From the NCBI RefSeq assembly GCF_900446255.1, contig NZ_UIGI01000001.1, positions 1,824,763-1,888,762 on the forward strand: a DNA stretch of 64,000 bases. Direction: 5' to 3'. Source of the stretch: Buttiauxella agrestis (GTDB lineage: Bacteria; Pseudomonadota; Gammaproteobacteria; Enterobacterales; Enterobacteriaceae). Made by a program: the position numbers and the translations under genes. The number at the start of each line of letters is the position of its first letter. Position 1 is the stretch's first letter. Below are positions 8,608 through 18,199 of the stretch, one piece after another. A model generated the notes under the pieces. It saw nothing but the letters and a program-made list of their open reading frames with translations. It was not told the origin of the DNA and did no database searches.

Positions 8608-9356
8608 GCGCCATCGACGTAAAACAACTGGTCAAAAAATTCCACGGGCAGACGGTGCTGCACGGGATCGATCTGGAAGTGAAAGCCGGCGAAGTGGTGG
8701 CGATTATCGGGCCGAGCGGTTCGGGTAAAACCACACTGCTGCGCTGTATTAACTTGCTGGAACAGCCGGAGTCCGGAACTATTAAAGTCGGCGAGATTAC
8801 GATTGATGCCGCGCAATCGCTGAGTAAACAGAAAAATCGCGTGCGCGAATTACGCCAGCATGTCGGTTTCGTGTTCCAGAGTTTTAATCTTTTCCCTCAT
8901 CGGACGGTGATTGAAAATATCATTGAAGGGCCGGTGATTGTAAAAGGTGAGCCGAAAGAAGAGGCGATTGCGCGAGCGCGTGAATTGTTGGCAAAAGTCG
9001 GGTTGAGCGGTAAAGAAACCAGCTACCCGCGTCGTCTCTCTGGCGGTCAACAGCAGCGAGTGGCGATTGCTCGTGCGCTGGCGATGCGTCCGGAAGTGAT
9101 TCTGTTTGACGAACCGACTTCTGCGCTTGATCCAGAGCTGGTGGGCGAAGTGTTAAGTACCATTCGCCAACTGGCCGAAGAAAAACGCACGATGGTGATT
9201 GTGACCCACGAAATGAGCTTTGCGCGTGATGTGGCAGACCGCGCAATTTTTATGGATCAAGGGCGCATCGTTGAGCAAGGGCCAGCCCGCGAACTGTTTG
9301 CAAATCCTAAGCAGCCGCGCACTCAGCAATTTCTCGAAAAATTCCTCACGCAGTAA
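8604..9356 (+). CDS. tcyN: L-cystine ABC transporter ATPase TcyN (YecC)
   Basis: The product has 250 residues. Walker A is G-P-S-G-S-G-K-T-T (36-44), the ABC signature is L-S-G-G-Q-Q-Q-R, Walker B is V-I-L-F-D-E-P-T, and the switch histidine is in I-V-T-H-E-M. It powers cystine import through TcyL. It overlaps tcyL by 4 bp (ATGA) and is followed by a hairpin terminator. Confidence 0.98.
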   Translation: MSAIDVKQLVKKFHGQTVLHGIDLEVKAGEVVAIIGPSGSGKTTLLRCINLLEQPESGTIKVGEITIDAAQSLSKQKNRVRELRQHVGFVFQSFNLFPHRTVIENIIEGPVIVKGEPKEEAIARARELLAKVGLSGKETSYPRRLSGGQQQRVAIARALAMRPEVILFDEPTSALDPELVGEVLSTIRQLAEEKRTMVIVTHEMSFARDVADRAIFMDQGRIVEQGPARELFANPKQPRTQQFLEKFLTQ

Positions 9357-9360
9357 TCTT

Positions 9361-9385
9361 GTTGGCCCTGTTCGGGCCAACATTA
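9361..9385 (+). terminator. Terminator after tcyN
   Basis: GTTGGCCC / GGGCCAAC perfect 8-bp stem with a 5-nt loop, directly after the tcyN stop. The T-run is short. Confidence 0.7.
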
Positions 9386-9471
9386 AAATACATTAATAAT
9401 TTTGATAAATGTGATAGCGTTAAACATAACTTTCGAGAATGATTTAAGTGTCAGGAGAAACGCCAGACATA

Positions 9472-10194
9472 ATGGATGATCACAACTTTTTTCGCTGGCG
9501 ACAGGATGTACTTAATATCTTCCAGTCGGTTACCGAGGCGGATGAAATAACAAAAATTCTTCATCAGCAAACAGAATTGATGGAATTTGATTATTTCTCT
9601 CTGTGTATTCGCCACCCGGTGCCTTTTACCCGCCCTAAAACGTCGCTCAGGTCGTCGTATCCGCAAAGCTGGCTTGATCACTATCATGCTGCTAATTATT
9701 TCGCGATTGACCCGGTGTTGCGTCCTGAAAATTTCATGCGCGGTAATCTGCCCTGGGACGATGCGCTTTTTGGCGATACGCAGGAATTCTGGGATGCGGC
9801 GAGGGATCATGGTCTGCGGCGCGGCATCAGTCAGTGCGTGATGTCGCCGAATCGTGCGTTGGGTTTTTTGTCTGTTTCACGCACCGCTAATAAAGGAAAA
9901 ATATTAGCCGATGATCTCCTGCAATTGCGTCTGCAATATTTGGGTGAATTAAGCCTGATGACATTAACACGTCTTAATGATTCAACAATGGACGCAGTGA
10001 CATTGAAACTCAGTAAGCGTGAGCGGGAAATATTGCAATGGACGGGCGAAGGGAAAACATCTGCTGAGATCGCGATTATTTTGTCGATATCAGAAAATAC
10101 CGTGAATTTTCACCAGAAAAATATGCAGAAGAAGTTTAATGCGCCGAATAAAACGCAAATTGCCTGTTACGCCGCAGCGATTGGGATAATTTGA
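9472..10194 (+). CDS. sdiA: LuxR-type quorum-sensing regulator SdiA
   Basis: The product has 240 residues from the ATG chosen because M-D-D-H-N-F-F-R-W-R aligns with the start of E. coli SdiA (also 240 residues); an in-frame GTG at 9448 would add 8 residues. The N-terminal autoinducer-binding domain includes the conserved S-L-C-I-R-H-P-V-P-F-T-R-P-K and the D-P-V-L segment. The C-terminal LuxR helix-turn-helix reads K-R-E-R-E-I-L-Q-W-T-G-E-G-K-T-S-A-E-I-A. SdiA senses acyl-homoserine lactones made by other species. It lies next to uvrY, a known regulatory neighbour. Confidence 0.96.
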   Translation: MDDHNFFRWRQDVLNIFQSVTEADEITKILHQQTELMEFDYFSLCIRHPVPFTRPKTSLRSSYPQSWLDHYHAANYFAIDPVLRPENFMRGNLPWDDALFGDTQEFWDAARDHGLRRGISQCVMSPNRALGFLSVSRTANKGKILADDLLQLRLQYLGELSLMTLTRLNDSTMDAVTLKLSKREREILQWTGEGKTSAEIAIILSISENTVNFHQKNMQKKFNAPNKTQIACYAAAIGII

Positions 10195-10227
10195 AGTAAA
10201 GGAATTGAGAGGGTGGGGCTAACAAAA

Positions 10228-10256
10228 CGGCTGGAGAATGAGAACTCATCCAGCCG
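10228..10256. terminator. Bidirectional hairpin between sdiA and yecF
   Basis: CGGCTGGA / TCCAGCCG stem with an inner TGAG/CTCA stem, lying between the convergent sdiA and yecF stops. It probably ends both transcripts. Confidence 0.7.
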
Positions 10257-10267
10257 CTGCGCAGAGA

Positions 10268-10492
10268 TTACTGACGGTAAGCCTGTTTAATTTGCTTAAC
10301 AGTGTTACCAAACACCTCTGCGTGGGACGAGTCTTCCATTTGAGCAATTTGCTTTTCCATTTTGATGATAACCTTGCCTGCATCGGCTTGGCCCATGGCT
10401 TTCAGCATCTGAGTCAGCATCGCTTTCAGGCAGGTGACTTCAATAGCCAGTTCACTACTGTTATCTGCAGTGGAAAAATCAGGAGTGCTCAT
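10268..10492 (-). CDS. yecF: YecF family protein (DUF2594)
   Basis: The product has 74 residues and closely matches E. coli YecF (M-S-T-P-D-F-S-T-A start, K-Q-I-K-Q-A-Y-R-Q end). It is a small, charged, probably helical cytoplasmic protein of unknown function (DUF2594). It is convergent with sdiA and divergent from uvrY, as in E. coli. Confidence 0.95.
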   Translation of the reverse strand: MSTPDFSTADNSSELAIEVTCLKAMLTQMLKAMGQADAGKVIIKMEKQIAQMEDSSHAEVFGNTVKQIKQAYRQ

Positions 10493-10915
10493 TTGTGTTC
10501 CTCGGTCTCGGTTGGTACACCGTCATTAAGTGTAACGGCTTCGTAAGGCGGCGGAGTATAGCACACTCATAAACCATTTTATTAGTGCTTAAGCATATAG
10601 GGCAGATTGCTATCTGTACGATGCAGTGGATTTGTTTTAAAGATGTTTATTAATAGTTAAAAAGCAGGGTGTTTATCAACATTATAAATACTTGTAATTA
10701 TTAATGGGTTATCGTTTTTTTTAATATGAAAAGCATTTTTATTATTTGGTTATATGAATTAAACAGCAGGTGTGTACAGTTTCCACTGTACAATTAAATT
10801 TCCAAAAGCAGTTTGAATTCTTAAAATCTGCTTTTAGATTTTAAAGTTGCCGAAAAACCCGTTAATATGTCCTGGTAATTTTAGCAGCGTAATCCCTTTT
10901 CTGGAGAGTTCCCCT
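10493..10915. other. yecF-uvrY divergent intergenic region
   Basis: About 420 bp without a supported gene, very AT-rich between 10560 and 10840. It must hold the divergent promoters of yecF and uvrY. In E. coli uvrY is regulated by SdiA, but I could not place a binding site here by eye. Confidence 0.5.
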
Positions 10916-11575
10916 TTGATCAACGTACTTCTTGTTGATGACCACGAACTGGTGCGCGCAGGGATACGACGCATTCTTGAAGATATCAAAGGGATCAAGA
11001 TATCAGGTGAAGCAAATTGCGGTGAGGATGCCGTTAAATGGTGCCGTAGTCATCCGGTTGATGTTGTCCTGATGGACATGAATATGCCGGGAATGGGTGG
11101 TCTTGAAGCAACACGTAAAATCGCGCGATATTCAAATGATATCAAAGTGATTATGTTGACGATTCACACTGAAAACCCGCTGCCAGCAAAAGTCATGCAA
11201 GCAGGTGCCTCCGGTTATTTAAGTAAAGGTGCCGCGCCGCAGGATGTTGTGAACGCTATTCGTTCGGTTAACGCCGGCCAGCGTTACATCGCGTCCGATA
11301 TTGCTCAGCAGATGGCATTAAGCCAGATTGAACCGGAGAAAACGGATACCCCGTTTGCCAGTTTGTCTGAGCGCGAATTACAGATTATGCTGATGATCAC
11401 CAAAGGCCAGAAGGTCAATGAAATCTCAGAGCAGCTTAATCTCAGCCCGAAAACGGTCAACAGTTACCGTTACCGCATGTTTAGTAAACTGAATATCAGT
11501 GGCGATGTTGAGCTGACACACCTTGCAATTCGTCATGGTTTATTTAGTGCGGAGACGTTAATCAGTAGTGAGTGA
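10916..11575 (+). CDS. uvrY: BarA-UvrY response regulator UvrY
   Basis: The product has 219 residues from the TTG at 10916, giving [16 protein letters not shown], as in E. coli uvrY which also starts at TTG; a GGAGAG ribosome site lies just upstream. The receiver domain has phospho-acceptor D54 in [10 protein letters not shown], and the C-terminal LuxR/FixJ HTH reads [14 protein letters not shown]. UvrY is phosphorylated by BarA and drives csrB/csrC transcription, controlling carbon metabolism and motility. An upstream in-frame ATG at 10847 is less likely. The 3-prime end overlaps uvrC by 8 bp. Confidence 0.97.
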   Translation: MINVLLVDDHELVRAGIRRILEDIKGIKISGEANCGEDAVKWCRSHPVDVVLMDMNMPGMGGLEATRKIARYSNDIKVIMLTIHTENPLPAKVMQAGASGYLSKGAAPQDVVNAIRSVNAGQRYIASDIAQQMALSQIEPEKTDTPFASLSERELQIMLMITKGQKVNEISEQLNLSPKTVNSYRYRMFSKLNISGDVELTHLAIRHGLFSAETLISSE

Positions 11576-13400
11576 AATTTTTGACCCACGCGCTTTTCTC
11601 AAAACTGTCACCAGCCAACCTGGCGTCTATCGCATGTATGACGCCAGCGAAACGGTTATTTACGTTGGTAAAGCCAAAGATCTCAAAAAGCGCCTGTCGA
11701 GCTACTTCAGGAGCAATCTTGCCAGCCGTAAAACCGAAGCCCTGGTGGCATTAATCCAGCATATTGATGTGACGGTAACTCATACCGAAACAGAAGCACT
11801 GCTGCTGGAACACAACTACATCAAGCTTTATCAGCCGCGCTATAACGTGCTGCTGCGTGATGACAAATCCTATCCTTTTATTTTCCTCAGCGGTGACACA
11901 CATCCGCGGCTGGCTATGCACCGTGGAGCGAAACACGCGAAAGGCGAATATTTCGGGCCGTTCCCGAATGGTTATGCCGTGCGTGAAACGCTGGCGTTGC
12001 TACAAAAAATCTTCCCGATTCGCCAGTGCGAAAACAATGTTTATCGCAACCGCTCGCGTCCTTGCCTGCAATACCAGATTGGGCGTTGCCTGGGTCCGTG
12101 TGTGGCAGGTTTAGTCAGCGAAGAGGATTACGCTCAACAAGTTGAATATGTGCGCTTATTCCTTTCCGGAAAAGACGACCAGGTTCTGAATCAACTGATT
12201 GAGCGAATGGAGCAGGCGAGCAAAAATCTTGAGTTTGAAGAGGCCGCGAGAATTCGTGACCAGATTCAGGCTGTACGTCGCGTCACGGAAAAACAGTTTG
12301 TTTCAAACACTGGCGACGACCTGGATGTGATAGGCGTCTCCTTCGATGCGGGCATGGCGTGCGTACATGTTCTCTTTATCCGTCAGGGCAAAGTGTTGGG
12401 CAGCCGCAGTTACTTCCCGAAGGTGCCAAATGGCACCGAGCTTGCGGAAGTCGTCGAAACGTTTGTGGGGCAGTTCTATTTGCAAGGCAGCGCGATGCGC
12501 ACATTGCCTTCTGAAATTCTGCTCGATTTCAACTTGCCGGATAAAACATTGCTGTCTGACTCCCTCACCGAGTTAGCCGGGCGGCGAATTAACGTGCAAA
12601 CCAAGCCTCGGGGCGATCGTGCACGTTACCTGAAACTCGCCCGTACCAACGCCGCAACGGCTTTGGTGACTCGTCTGGCGCAGCAGTCCACGATACATCA
12701 ACGTCTGGCGGCCTTAGCCAGCGTGCTGGAATTACCGGCCATTAAAAGAATGGAGTGTTTTGATATCAGCCACACGATGGGTGAGCAGACCATCGCTTCC
12801 TGCGTGGTGTTTGATGCCAATGGTCCATTACGCGCTGAGTATCGTCGCTACAACATCGAAGGGATCACGCCTGGCGATGATTACGCGGCGATGAATCAAG
12901 TTCTGCGCCGCCGTTATGGTAAGGCCATTGACGAAAGCAAAGTGCCAGACGTCATTCTTATTGATGGCGGTAAAGGGCAATTAGGGCAGGCGAAAAAGGT
13001 TTTCGCGGAGCTGGACGTGCCGTGGGATAAAAATCATCCTCTGTTGCTGGGCGTGGCGAAGGGCGTTGACCGAAAAGCTGGCCTGGAGACATTGTTCTTT
13101 GAACCGGAAGGAGAGGGCTTCTCGCTACCGCCAGATTCCCCGGCGCTTCATGTCATCCAGCATATCCGTGATGAATCCCATGACCACGCGATTTCCGGGC
13201 ATCGTAAAAAACGCGCAAAAGTAAAAAATACCAGTGCTCTGGAGACTATCGAAGGCGTTGGTCCGAAACGTCGCCAGATGTTGTTGAAATATATGGGGGG
13301 ATTGCAACCATTAAAGAATGCATCCGTAGAAGAAATTGCAAAAGTGCCAGGTATCTCGCAAGCGTTAGCAGAAAAGATCTTCTACTCGTTGAAACATTAA
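11568..13400 (+). CDS. uvrC: UvrABC excinuclease subunit C
   Basis: The product has 610 residues, the same length as E. coli UvrC. The N-terminal GIY-YIG nuclease domain ([21 protein letters not shown]) makes the 3-prime incision. The central UVR motif (about 204-239) binds UvrB. An RNase H-like nuclease domain ([16 protein letters not shown]) makes the 5-prime incision, and tandem helix-hairpin-helix motifs close the protein (I-E-G-V-G-P-K-R-R). It starts at GTG within uvrY. Confidence 0.98.
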   Translation: MSEIFDPRAFLKTVTSQPGVYRMYDASETVIYVGKAKDLKKRLSSYFRSNLASRKTEALVALIQHIDVTVTHTETEALLLEHNYIKLYQPRYNVLLRDDKSYPFIFLSGDTHPRLAMHRGAKHAKGEYFGPFPNGYAVRETLALLQKIFPIRQCENNVYRNRSRPCLQYQIGRCLGPCVAGLVSEEDYAQQVEYVRLFLSGKDDQVLNQLIERMEQASKNLEFEEAARIRDQIQAVRRVTEKQFVSNTGDDLDVIGVSFDAGMACVHVLFIRQGKVLGSRSYFPKVPNGTELAEVVETFVGQFYLQGSAMRTLPSEILLDFNLPDKTLLSDSLTELAGRRINVQTKPRGDRARYLKLARTNAATALVTRLAQQSTIHQRLAALASVLELPAIKRMECFDISHTMGEQTIASCVVFDANGPLRAEYRRYNIEGITPGDDYAAMNQVLRRRYGKAIDESKVPDVILIDGGKGQLGQAKKVFAELDVPWDKNHPLLLGVAKGVDRKAGLETLFFEPEGEGFSLPPDSPALHVIQHIRDESHDHAISGHRKKRAKVKNTSALETIEGVGPKRRQMLLKYMGGLQPLKNASVEEIAKVPGISQALAEKIFYSLKH

Positions 13401-13457
13401 GGCCTCTGTAGCAACATAGAGACAATTTCCACTTACGACAGACAGTTAACCAGCACT

Positions 13458-14006
13458 ATGCAATTTAATATCCCAACATTGCTTACTCTGTTTCGTATCG
13501 TCCTTATCCCATTCTTTGTGCTGGCTTTTTATCTGCCGTTTAGCTGGGCGCCATTCCTATGCGCGTTTATCTTCTGGTTTGCCGCTATCACTGATTGGTT
13601 CGATGGTTTTCTGGCGCGTCGCTGGAATCAAAGCACCCGTTTCGGGGCCTTCCTTGATCCGGTAGCGGATAAAGTGATGGTCGTCGTCGCGCTGGTGCTG
13701 GTGGTTCAGCACTATCACGCATGGTGGGTGACACTGCCTGCGGCGACCATGATTGCTCGTGAAATTATTATTTCTGCGTTACGTGAATGGATGGCTGAAA
13801 TCGGCAAACGCAGCAGTGTGGCGGTTTCCTGGATTGGCAAAGCCAAGACTATGGCACAAATGCTGGCGCTGATAGGAATGCTCTGGCGTCCAAATATGTG
13901 GATCGAGTACACCGGTATCGGTTTATTCTTCATTGCTGCGGTATTAACTTTCTGGTCAATGTTCCAATATTTGGCCGCCGCAAGGGGCGATTTGCTCGAA
14001 CCGTGA
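13458..14006 (+). CDS. pgsA: CDP-diacylglycerol-glycerol-3-phosphate 3-phosphatidyltransferase
   Basis: The product has 182 residues, an integral membrane CDP-alcohol phosphotransferase with several hydrophobic helices. The complete catalytic signature D-x2-D-G-x2-A-R-x8-G-x3-D-x3-D is at residues 46-71 (D46, D49, D67, D71). It makes phosphatidylglycerophosphate, the committed step to phosphatidylglycerol and cardiolipin. It follows uvrC by 57 bp and precedes the glyW tRNA cluster, as in E. coli. Confidence 0.98.
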   Translation: MQFNIPTLLTLFRIVLIPFFVLAFYLPFSWAPFLCAFIFWFAAITDWFDGFLARRWNQSTRFGAFLDPVADKVMVVVALVLVVQHYHAWWVTLPAATMIAREIIISALREWMAEIGKRSSVAVSWIGKAKTMAQMLALIGMLWRPNMWIEYTGIGLFFIAAVLTFWSMFQYLAAARGDLLEP

Positions 14007-14056
14007 TCGGTCCGGTGCAAATTTCAGCAAACGGAACGCGGTGGTGGAAAATTTCA

Positions 14057-14084
14057 TTGACTCACCGCGCCATCTAAGTAGAAT
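14057..14084 (+). promoter_or_regulatory. Promoter of the glyW-cysT-leuZ tRNA operon
   Basis: TTGACT (14057-14062), a 16-bp spacer, then TAGAAT (14079-14084), about 80 bp before the first tRNA. Confidence 0.65.
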
Positions 14085-14164
14085 GCAACGCATCGAACGG
14101 CAGCACAGCTTGCCAGAAGATAGTAAAATCAAATGATTAGCGTTAAGCTTCATTAAAAGATTTT

Positions 14165-14240
<76 letters not shown>

Positions 14241-14289
14241 AATTTATGTAGCAGAAATTCTGTTACAGCCTGCAAAGGTAAAAAGTTTT

Positions 14290-14363
14290 GGCGCGTTAGC
14301 AAAGCGGTTATGTAGCGGATTGCAAATCCGTCTAGTCCGGTTCGACTCCGGAACGCGCCTCCA
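14290..14363 (+). tRNA. cysT: tRNA-Cys (GCA)
   Basis: A 74-nt cloverleaf with encoded CCA. Acceptor GGCGCGT pairs with ACGCGCC, the anticodon arm GGATTGCAAATCC carries GCA, and the T-loop is GGTTCGACTCC. Confidence 0.98.
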
Positions 14364-14375
14364 CTTTCTTCCCGA

Positions 14376-14462
14376 GCCCGGGTGGTGAAATCGGTAGACA
14401 CAAGGGATTTAAAATCCCTCGGCGTTCGCGCTGTGCGGGTTCAAGTCCCGCCCCGGGCACCA
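14376..14462 (+). tRNA. leuZ: tRNA-Leu (TAA)
   Basis: An 87-nt class II tRNA with a long variable arm, encoded CCA and anticodon TAA (GGGATTTAAAATCCC arm). The part from 14408 onward is the phage attachment repeat, so the 3-prime half of this functional copy was supplied by the integrated phage. Confidence 0.98.
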
Positions 14463-14532
14463 TGGGAATAAAAGCTATAAAATCAATGATAAAGCAGTGT
14501 CGTGAAAACCACCTTCGGGTGGTTTTTTATTG
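14408..14532. repeat. attL: 125-bp direct repeat at the 3-prime end of leuZ
   Basis: Identical to 54770-54894. It begins in the anticodon arm of tRNA-Leu (TTTAAAATCCC), runs through the CCA end and includes the downstream terminator, ending 5 bp after the T-run. The repeat therefore rebuilds both the tRNA and its terminator. Confidence 0.97.
14507..14528 (+). terminator. tRNA operon terminator carried inside attL
   Basis: AACCACC-TTCG-GGTGGTT stem-loop followed by a T-run. A second copy lies at 54869-54890 in attR. Confidence 0.85.
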
Positions 14533-14592
14533 ACTGAAAATCGTTTTCCTAACATCTTTCCTAACATGATATTCCCCTGTTTGCATAAATAA

Positions 14593-15609
14593 TCACTTAC
14601 CCTGACCGCCGACAACAGGGACAATTTGCACCTTGCGGTCATAACGCGCAGTCTGAGTGATCGTTTTGTGTCCAGATATTTGTTGTTTCTCTTGGAGGGT
14701 TCCTTCAAGATCAGAAACACCTTTTGCCTTCAAGTCGTGAAACGTAAAGTCAAAACTCAGGTGTGGAAATTTTTGCCGCGCCACCTCTCTTGCTACCTCC
14801 CACCTGCTGTTAAATCCATCCCTCGTATATTTCTGCCCATCTGCTTTATGCAGTACATAGATCGAAGACATGCTGGGTTTTAATGGCAAATCTTTTGCCA
14901 TCGTGATTACGGCTCTCAACCTATTAGACCAGGCTTTGATTTGTTTCTTTCCTGTCTTGCCTTGAGCGATGAACATGCCAGCATCAAGTAGCTCGGATTT
15001 TTTTAGAGCCAGAACATCTTTTTGTCTGGCGAGGCACAAATACGCTATTTCCATTGCTACCTTCACCAATAAAGGGCTAACACTGTAAAGTGCGTTATAT
15101 TCTTCGTCGGTAATATAGCGGTCGCGTGCTTCCTCCTTAAACTGACGAACTCCCTTGCATGGGTTTAACTTCACTTTTCCTCGCTCGTAAGCCCAGCTAT
15201 ACAGACGGGATAAAAACGCTTTTTCCCGGTTGGCCTGTGTTTGACTGGCAACCCCGCGTTTATCCATATATTTTCGAATATGCTGCGGTTTAATACAATC
15301 TGGATCCATATTCCCAAATACAGGCATTAACTTATTTGAGTATTTTCTATAATCCTTCCTGGTATCGAGGCTTAATTTTGTGAAATCAGCTGATTCGAAA
15401 AATTCTTCAGCCAGCGCATGCAGATTTGATGCTGCCTCTTTTTTTGCCTTTTCAGCTTCGAATTTTGCCCAGACAAGTGAAATAGGCGAGTTGAGAGGGC
15501 AGAGTGAAATTGAGCCGCCACCTGCTGGGTGGTATTCAAATTTTGACTTCCCCCGGTATACTCGAGGAGGAAAGATATTGTCATTGGGACTTTTACGTTT
15601 TCCGACCAT
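14593..15609 (-). CDS. int: Phage tyrosine integrase
   Basis: The product has 338 residues from the ATG at 15609 (M-V-G-K-R-K-S-P-N-D), one base after the upstream stop, indicating coupled translation. The catalytic set is R195 (C-L-A-R-Q-K-D-V-L), K218, H291 and K294 (H-D-L-K-A-K-G, with Lys in place of the usual HxxR arginine), H314 (S-G-H-K) and nucleophile Y323 (A-R-Y-D-R-K). A core-binding domain lies at about 60-155. Its 3-prime end is 60 bp from attL, the usual arrangement for a phage integrase acting at its own att site. It catalyses recombination at the leuZ 3-prime end. Confidence 0.95.
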   Translation of the reverse strand: MVGKRKSPNDNIFPPRVYRGKSKFEYHPAGGGSISLCPLNSPISLVWAKFEAEKAKKEAASNLHALAEEFFESADFTKLSLDTRKDYRKYSNKLMPVFGNMDPDCIKPQHIRKYMDKRGVASQTQANREKAFLSRLYSWAYERGKVKLNPCKGVRQFKEEARDRYITDEEYNALYSVSPLLVKVAMEIAYLCLARQKDVLALKKSELLDAGMFIAQGKTGKKQIKAWSNRLRAVITMAKDLPLKPSMSSIYVLHKADGQKYTRDGFNSRWEVAREVARQKFPHLSFDFTFHDLKAKGVSDLEGTLQEKQQISGHKTITQTARYDRKVQIVPVVGGQGK

Positions 15610-15610
15610 A

Positions 15611-15859
15611 TTACATAGCTTCAAAGTTTGGCTCTGTACGGGATGCATCAGCAGACTGTAGGTTGAGCAAGCTTAGGGGATGGTTAACGTGATACCAGGT
15701 TGTTGATGGGTGACCACTACGACCCGGCATGAACCAAATTCCGGCAGATGCCAGCCACTGACGCTGCTTTTTAGGCTGCTTGTATCCAGTAAGAGATCTA
15801 AGAGCCTCAGGTGAGAGAACATCGTTCCCCTGAGTATGCTCATTAACTAAATTAACCAT
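15611..15859 (-). CDS. DUF4224 family protein, excisionase-like
   Basis: The product has 82 residues with the DUF4224 pattern (L-S-P-E-A-L-R-S-L-T-G-Y-K-Q-P-K-K-Q-R then W-L). Such proteins sit directly upstream of phage integrases and probably act as recombination directionality or DNA-binding factors. A GGAG ribosome site lies 8 bp before the start. Stop and int start are separated by one base. Confidence 0.8.
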   Translation of the reverse strand: MVNLVNEHTQGNDVLSPEALRSLTGYKQPKKQRQWLASAGIWFMPGRSGHPSTTWYHVNHPLSLLNLQSADASRTEPNFEAM

Positions 15860-15907
15860 GTGATTTCTCCATAAAACCCGGCTGCACCCGGGCGTAATGA
15901 ATAACTA

Positions 15908-16477
15908 CTATTCGCTAGTGATTGACGGGATCAGGCGTTGCCAGATAGCCGAGACATATTTCGCCTGGTGGCGAGCGTCAGCCAGAGCGTTATGCGCCAC
16001 CCCATCAAACGGCATATCGCGCTTCGGGTCGATATTGATTTCACGACCCAGCATTACGATGGTCCGCACATCACTATCATTCCAGAGCTGCCACGGGCAT
16101 ATATGGCCTGCGCGCTCGTAAGCGCCGCGAATGATGACGTTATCGAAATTGGCGCCGTTACCCCACACCTTGAGATAGCGGGGGTTGTCAGAGTTACGAC
16201 TGATAAAATAACTGAGAGCAGAAAGCGCCTCTCCAATATCAAGAACATCATCGGTACAAATCGCGGCACGAGCTTCCGTGCTTTGTTTTAGCCACCAAAT
16301 GATGGTGTCGCCGTCTGGTTTTGCTCCTTGCTCCATGGAGCTGGCGAGGTTTACTGGAGAGTAAAATTCACCACCAATCGCACCAGTGCGTGGGTCAAAG
16401 AACACAGCGCCGATCGCTACAATTGGTGCACTTGGCTTGTTGCCCATAGTTTCTAAATCAATCATTAAATGGTTCAT
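15908..16477 (-). CDS. DEDDh-family 3-5 exonuclease, exonuclease VIII-like
   Basis: The product has 189 residues. All DEDDh acidic and histidine residues are present: D7 and E9 in M-I-D-L-E-T-M-G, D112 in N-F-D-N-V-I, H162 and D167 in H-N-A-L-A-D-A-R. It belongs to the phage exonuclease group related to Rac RecE-type and RNase T-like enzymes, which degrade nucleic acid from a 3-prime end using two metal ions. It is in the leftward operon ahead of xis/int. Whether DNA or RNA is the substrate is not certain. Confidence 0.85.
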   Translation of the reverse strand: MNHLMIDLETMGNKPSAPIVAIGAVFFDPRTGAIGGEFYSPVNLASSMEQGAKPDGDTIIWWLKQSTEARAAICTDDVLDIGEALSALSYFISRNSDNPRYLKVWGNGANFDNVIIRGAYERAGHICPWQLWNDSDVRTIVMLGREINIDPKRDMPFDGVAHNALADARHQAKYVSAIWQRLIPSITSE

Positions 16478-16523
16478 GTATGGCCTTATTTTTAAAATAA
16501 TTTATCTATTTAGCTCTTTAATA

Positions 16524-16550
16524 ACCCACTACGCACTTTGTGGGTCTTAT
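16524..16550. terminator. Hairpin between the exonuclease and yfdR genes
   Basis: ACCCAC / GTGGGT inverted repeat with a 10-nt loop in an AT-rich 170-bp gap between two leftward genes. A weak terminator or processing site; its strand preference is unclear. Confidence 0.4.
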
Positions 16551-16644
16551 TTGGTATTTTGTGAATGAAATTCCACTTATTTAGGTTATTTATGAGCTAT
16601 GACTGTCATCTTTCAGCTTAGCCATCTCGCTCGTGGACATTTGT

Positions 16645-17181
16645 TTAAGCGTGAGATACGGCCTCCGTCAGTTCATTAAAGCGATTCAGGAACATGCCGT
16701 AAGCCATGCCCGGTTTAAGTGGGGTGATATTGATCATGTCCGATGTCGGGATGCCATCCAGTACCGGCCAGAATGAACCGTCATCCAGCTCGAGATCCCG
16801 CCGCTCGGTTGCCAGCATGACCAGATCTGCGTACTTCACTGGCTTGCTCATCTCTGCCGGCAGGTCGAATTTATGACGAATGACAATGTCGATACGTTCT
16901 TCCATGCGTTGATAGTCAGGCAGCAGGCGTTTGAGCGGGGCAGGTATGTCCTGGCAGTATGCCTCTGCGGCATCGTGCATCAGCGCTTCAAAGGCAAACT
17001 CAGCCGGAACGATGAGGCTGCATAGTACGGCGTGCTGGGCCACGCTGTAGAACTCAGGGACGTGCCCAGCAAAGCGGCAGATATTGGACAATGCGACAGC
17101 AATATCTTCGATGTTGATATGGTCGGTGTGGATATTGGTGTAATCAAAATGCTGGCCGGTAAAAGTTCTGATAAAAGGCAT
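16645..17181 (-). CDS. yfdR: HD-domain phosphohydrolase YfdR (5-deoxynucleotidase-like)
   Basis: The product has 178 residues from the ATG at 17181, preceded by GGAG at optimal spacing; the length equals that of E. coli CPS-53 YfdR. The HD signature is A-L-M-H-D-A-A-E-A-Y (H69, D70), preceded by the conserved histidine in S-V-A-Q-H. The protein resembles YfbR-type dNMP phosphohydrolases and is cytoplasmic. It is followed leftward by the exonuclease and preceded by yfdQ, the CPS-53-like order. Confidence 0.92.
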   Translation of the reverse strand: MPFIRTFTGQHFDYTNIHTDHINIEDIAVALSNICRFAGHVPEFYSVAQHAVLCSLIVPAEFAFEALMHDAAEAYCQDIPAPLKRLLPDYQRMEERIDIVIRHKFDLPAEMSKPVKYADLVMLATERRDLELDDGSFWPVLDGIPTSDMINITPLKPGMAYGMFLNRFNELTEAVSHA

Positions 17182-17312
17182 ATTTTCTCCATATATTCGC
17201 AGCTGCACCTGCGGCTGATTTTGGTTGCACGAATCCCTCGCCGGGTGGCGATAATTAACGGAATTACGCTTCACTAATTGCCCCGACATGCAGGGCAATT
17301 AAGGCAGAGCAA

Positions 17313-18140
17313 TTACGCTTTAAAGTTACCGATATAGGTGTCCACTGGTTTCTCGTTGAACTTGCCGATCAGCAGGTCACGGAATTCATTAGCGATAGCT
17401 TCTTCCTGGGCTTCCAGTTGGACGATACGCAGCACGAAACATGGCTCGCTGCTTTTCAGCAGGCTATTACGCATGCTGAAGGCACGTTCACCCAGGCCTT
17501 CATACGGGACACATTTGAACTCAAAGGCCACTGGCATAACGTCTTTACTGGTGGCTTCAATGCTTTCCATCAGGGACTTTTTACCGCTGAAATCACCGTC
17601 TTCGTGGTCAGCCTGGGTTGCCTGCTGAATGGTAATGCGGCGTACCGCTTGCGCAGCCTGTGCAATAGACATGACATTACCGTCAGCATCGAACGCAGTC
17701 AGGTAGTCACTCCAGTCTTCCAGCCATTCAGCGATTTGCTTCTGATTCAGGCGGTCGCCATTGATCGCCAGCAGTGCACGGAACGGAGCTGTTTGTTTCA
17801 GCTTGATGGTTGAAACGTTATCGGCGTGGCCTGGATTGTCGAGTGTGCCGATATTGAAGACAGAGCGGGCACTCATGTTTTGCGCATCAATAAAGCAGCG
17901 TGCCGGTTCTTCAGCACTGGCGTAACCAACAGAGTAACGAACAAAGTCATCGATGCTGGTCGTATCCATGGCGCCACGGAAGCGGAAGCGTGCCAGGCCA
18001 AAGCGCTCCAGGCTTTCTACGCTTACGTCTTTTGGCAGCATGGCAGTAGGGCAGGCAAGACCACCAATATCACCAAGATGATAACCAGAAAGGACCAGGT
18101 CTTTTACTTGCTGGATAGCGCTGCCGTCTAATTGAGACAT
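17313..18140 (-). CDS. yfdQ: YfdQ family protein (DUF2303)
   Basis: The product has 275 residues, close in length and sequence to E. coli CPS-53 YfdQ (DUF2303). It shows no catalytic signature or membrane segment, and its function is unknown. It sits in the leftward early operon between yfdP and yfdR, a gene order conserved across enterobacterial lambdoid prophages. Confidence 0.9.
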   Translation of the reverse strand: MSQLDGSAIQQVKDLVLSGYHLGDIGGLACPTAMLPKDVSVESLERFGLARFRFRGAMDTTSIDDFVRYSVGYASAEEPARCFIDAQNMSARSVFNIGTLDNPGHADNVSTIKLKQTAPFRALLAINGDRLNQKQIAEWLEDWSDYLTAFDADGNVMSIAQAAQAVRRITIQQATQADHEDGDFSGKKSLMESIEATSKDVMPVAFEFKCVPYEGLGERAFSMRNSLLKSSEPCFVLRIVQLEAQEEAIANEFRDLLIGKFNEKPVDTYIGNFKA

Positions 18141-18199
18141 ACAAAATTCCTTATAAATAAATTGGTAGAAGTAATCACAGTGAATTAATCAGTCGCGGT

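Noticed and set aside
10847-10915. Longer UvrY starting at the ATG at 10847
   Set aside because: The TTG at 10916 has a good ribosome site and matches the E. coli protein start; the extra residues have no counterpart.
14593-15609. Integrase as inactive because HxxR is HxxK
   Set aside because: H-D-L-K-A-K-G is a common variant in enterobacterial prophage integrases; all other catalytic residues are present.
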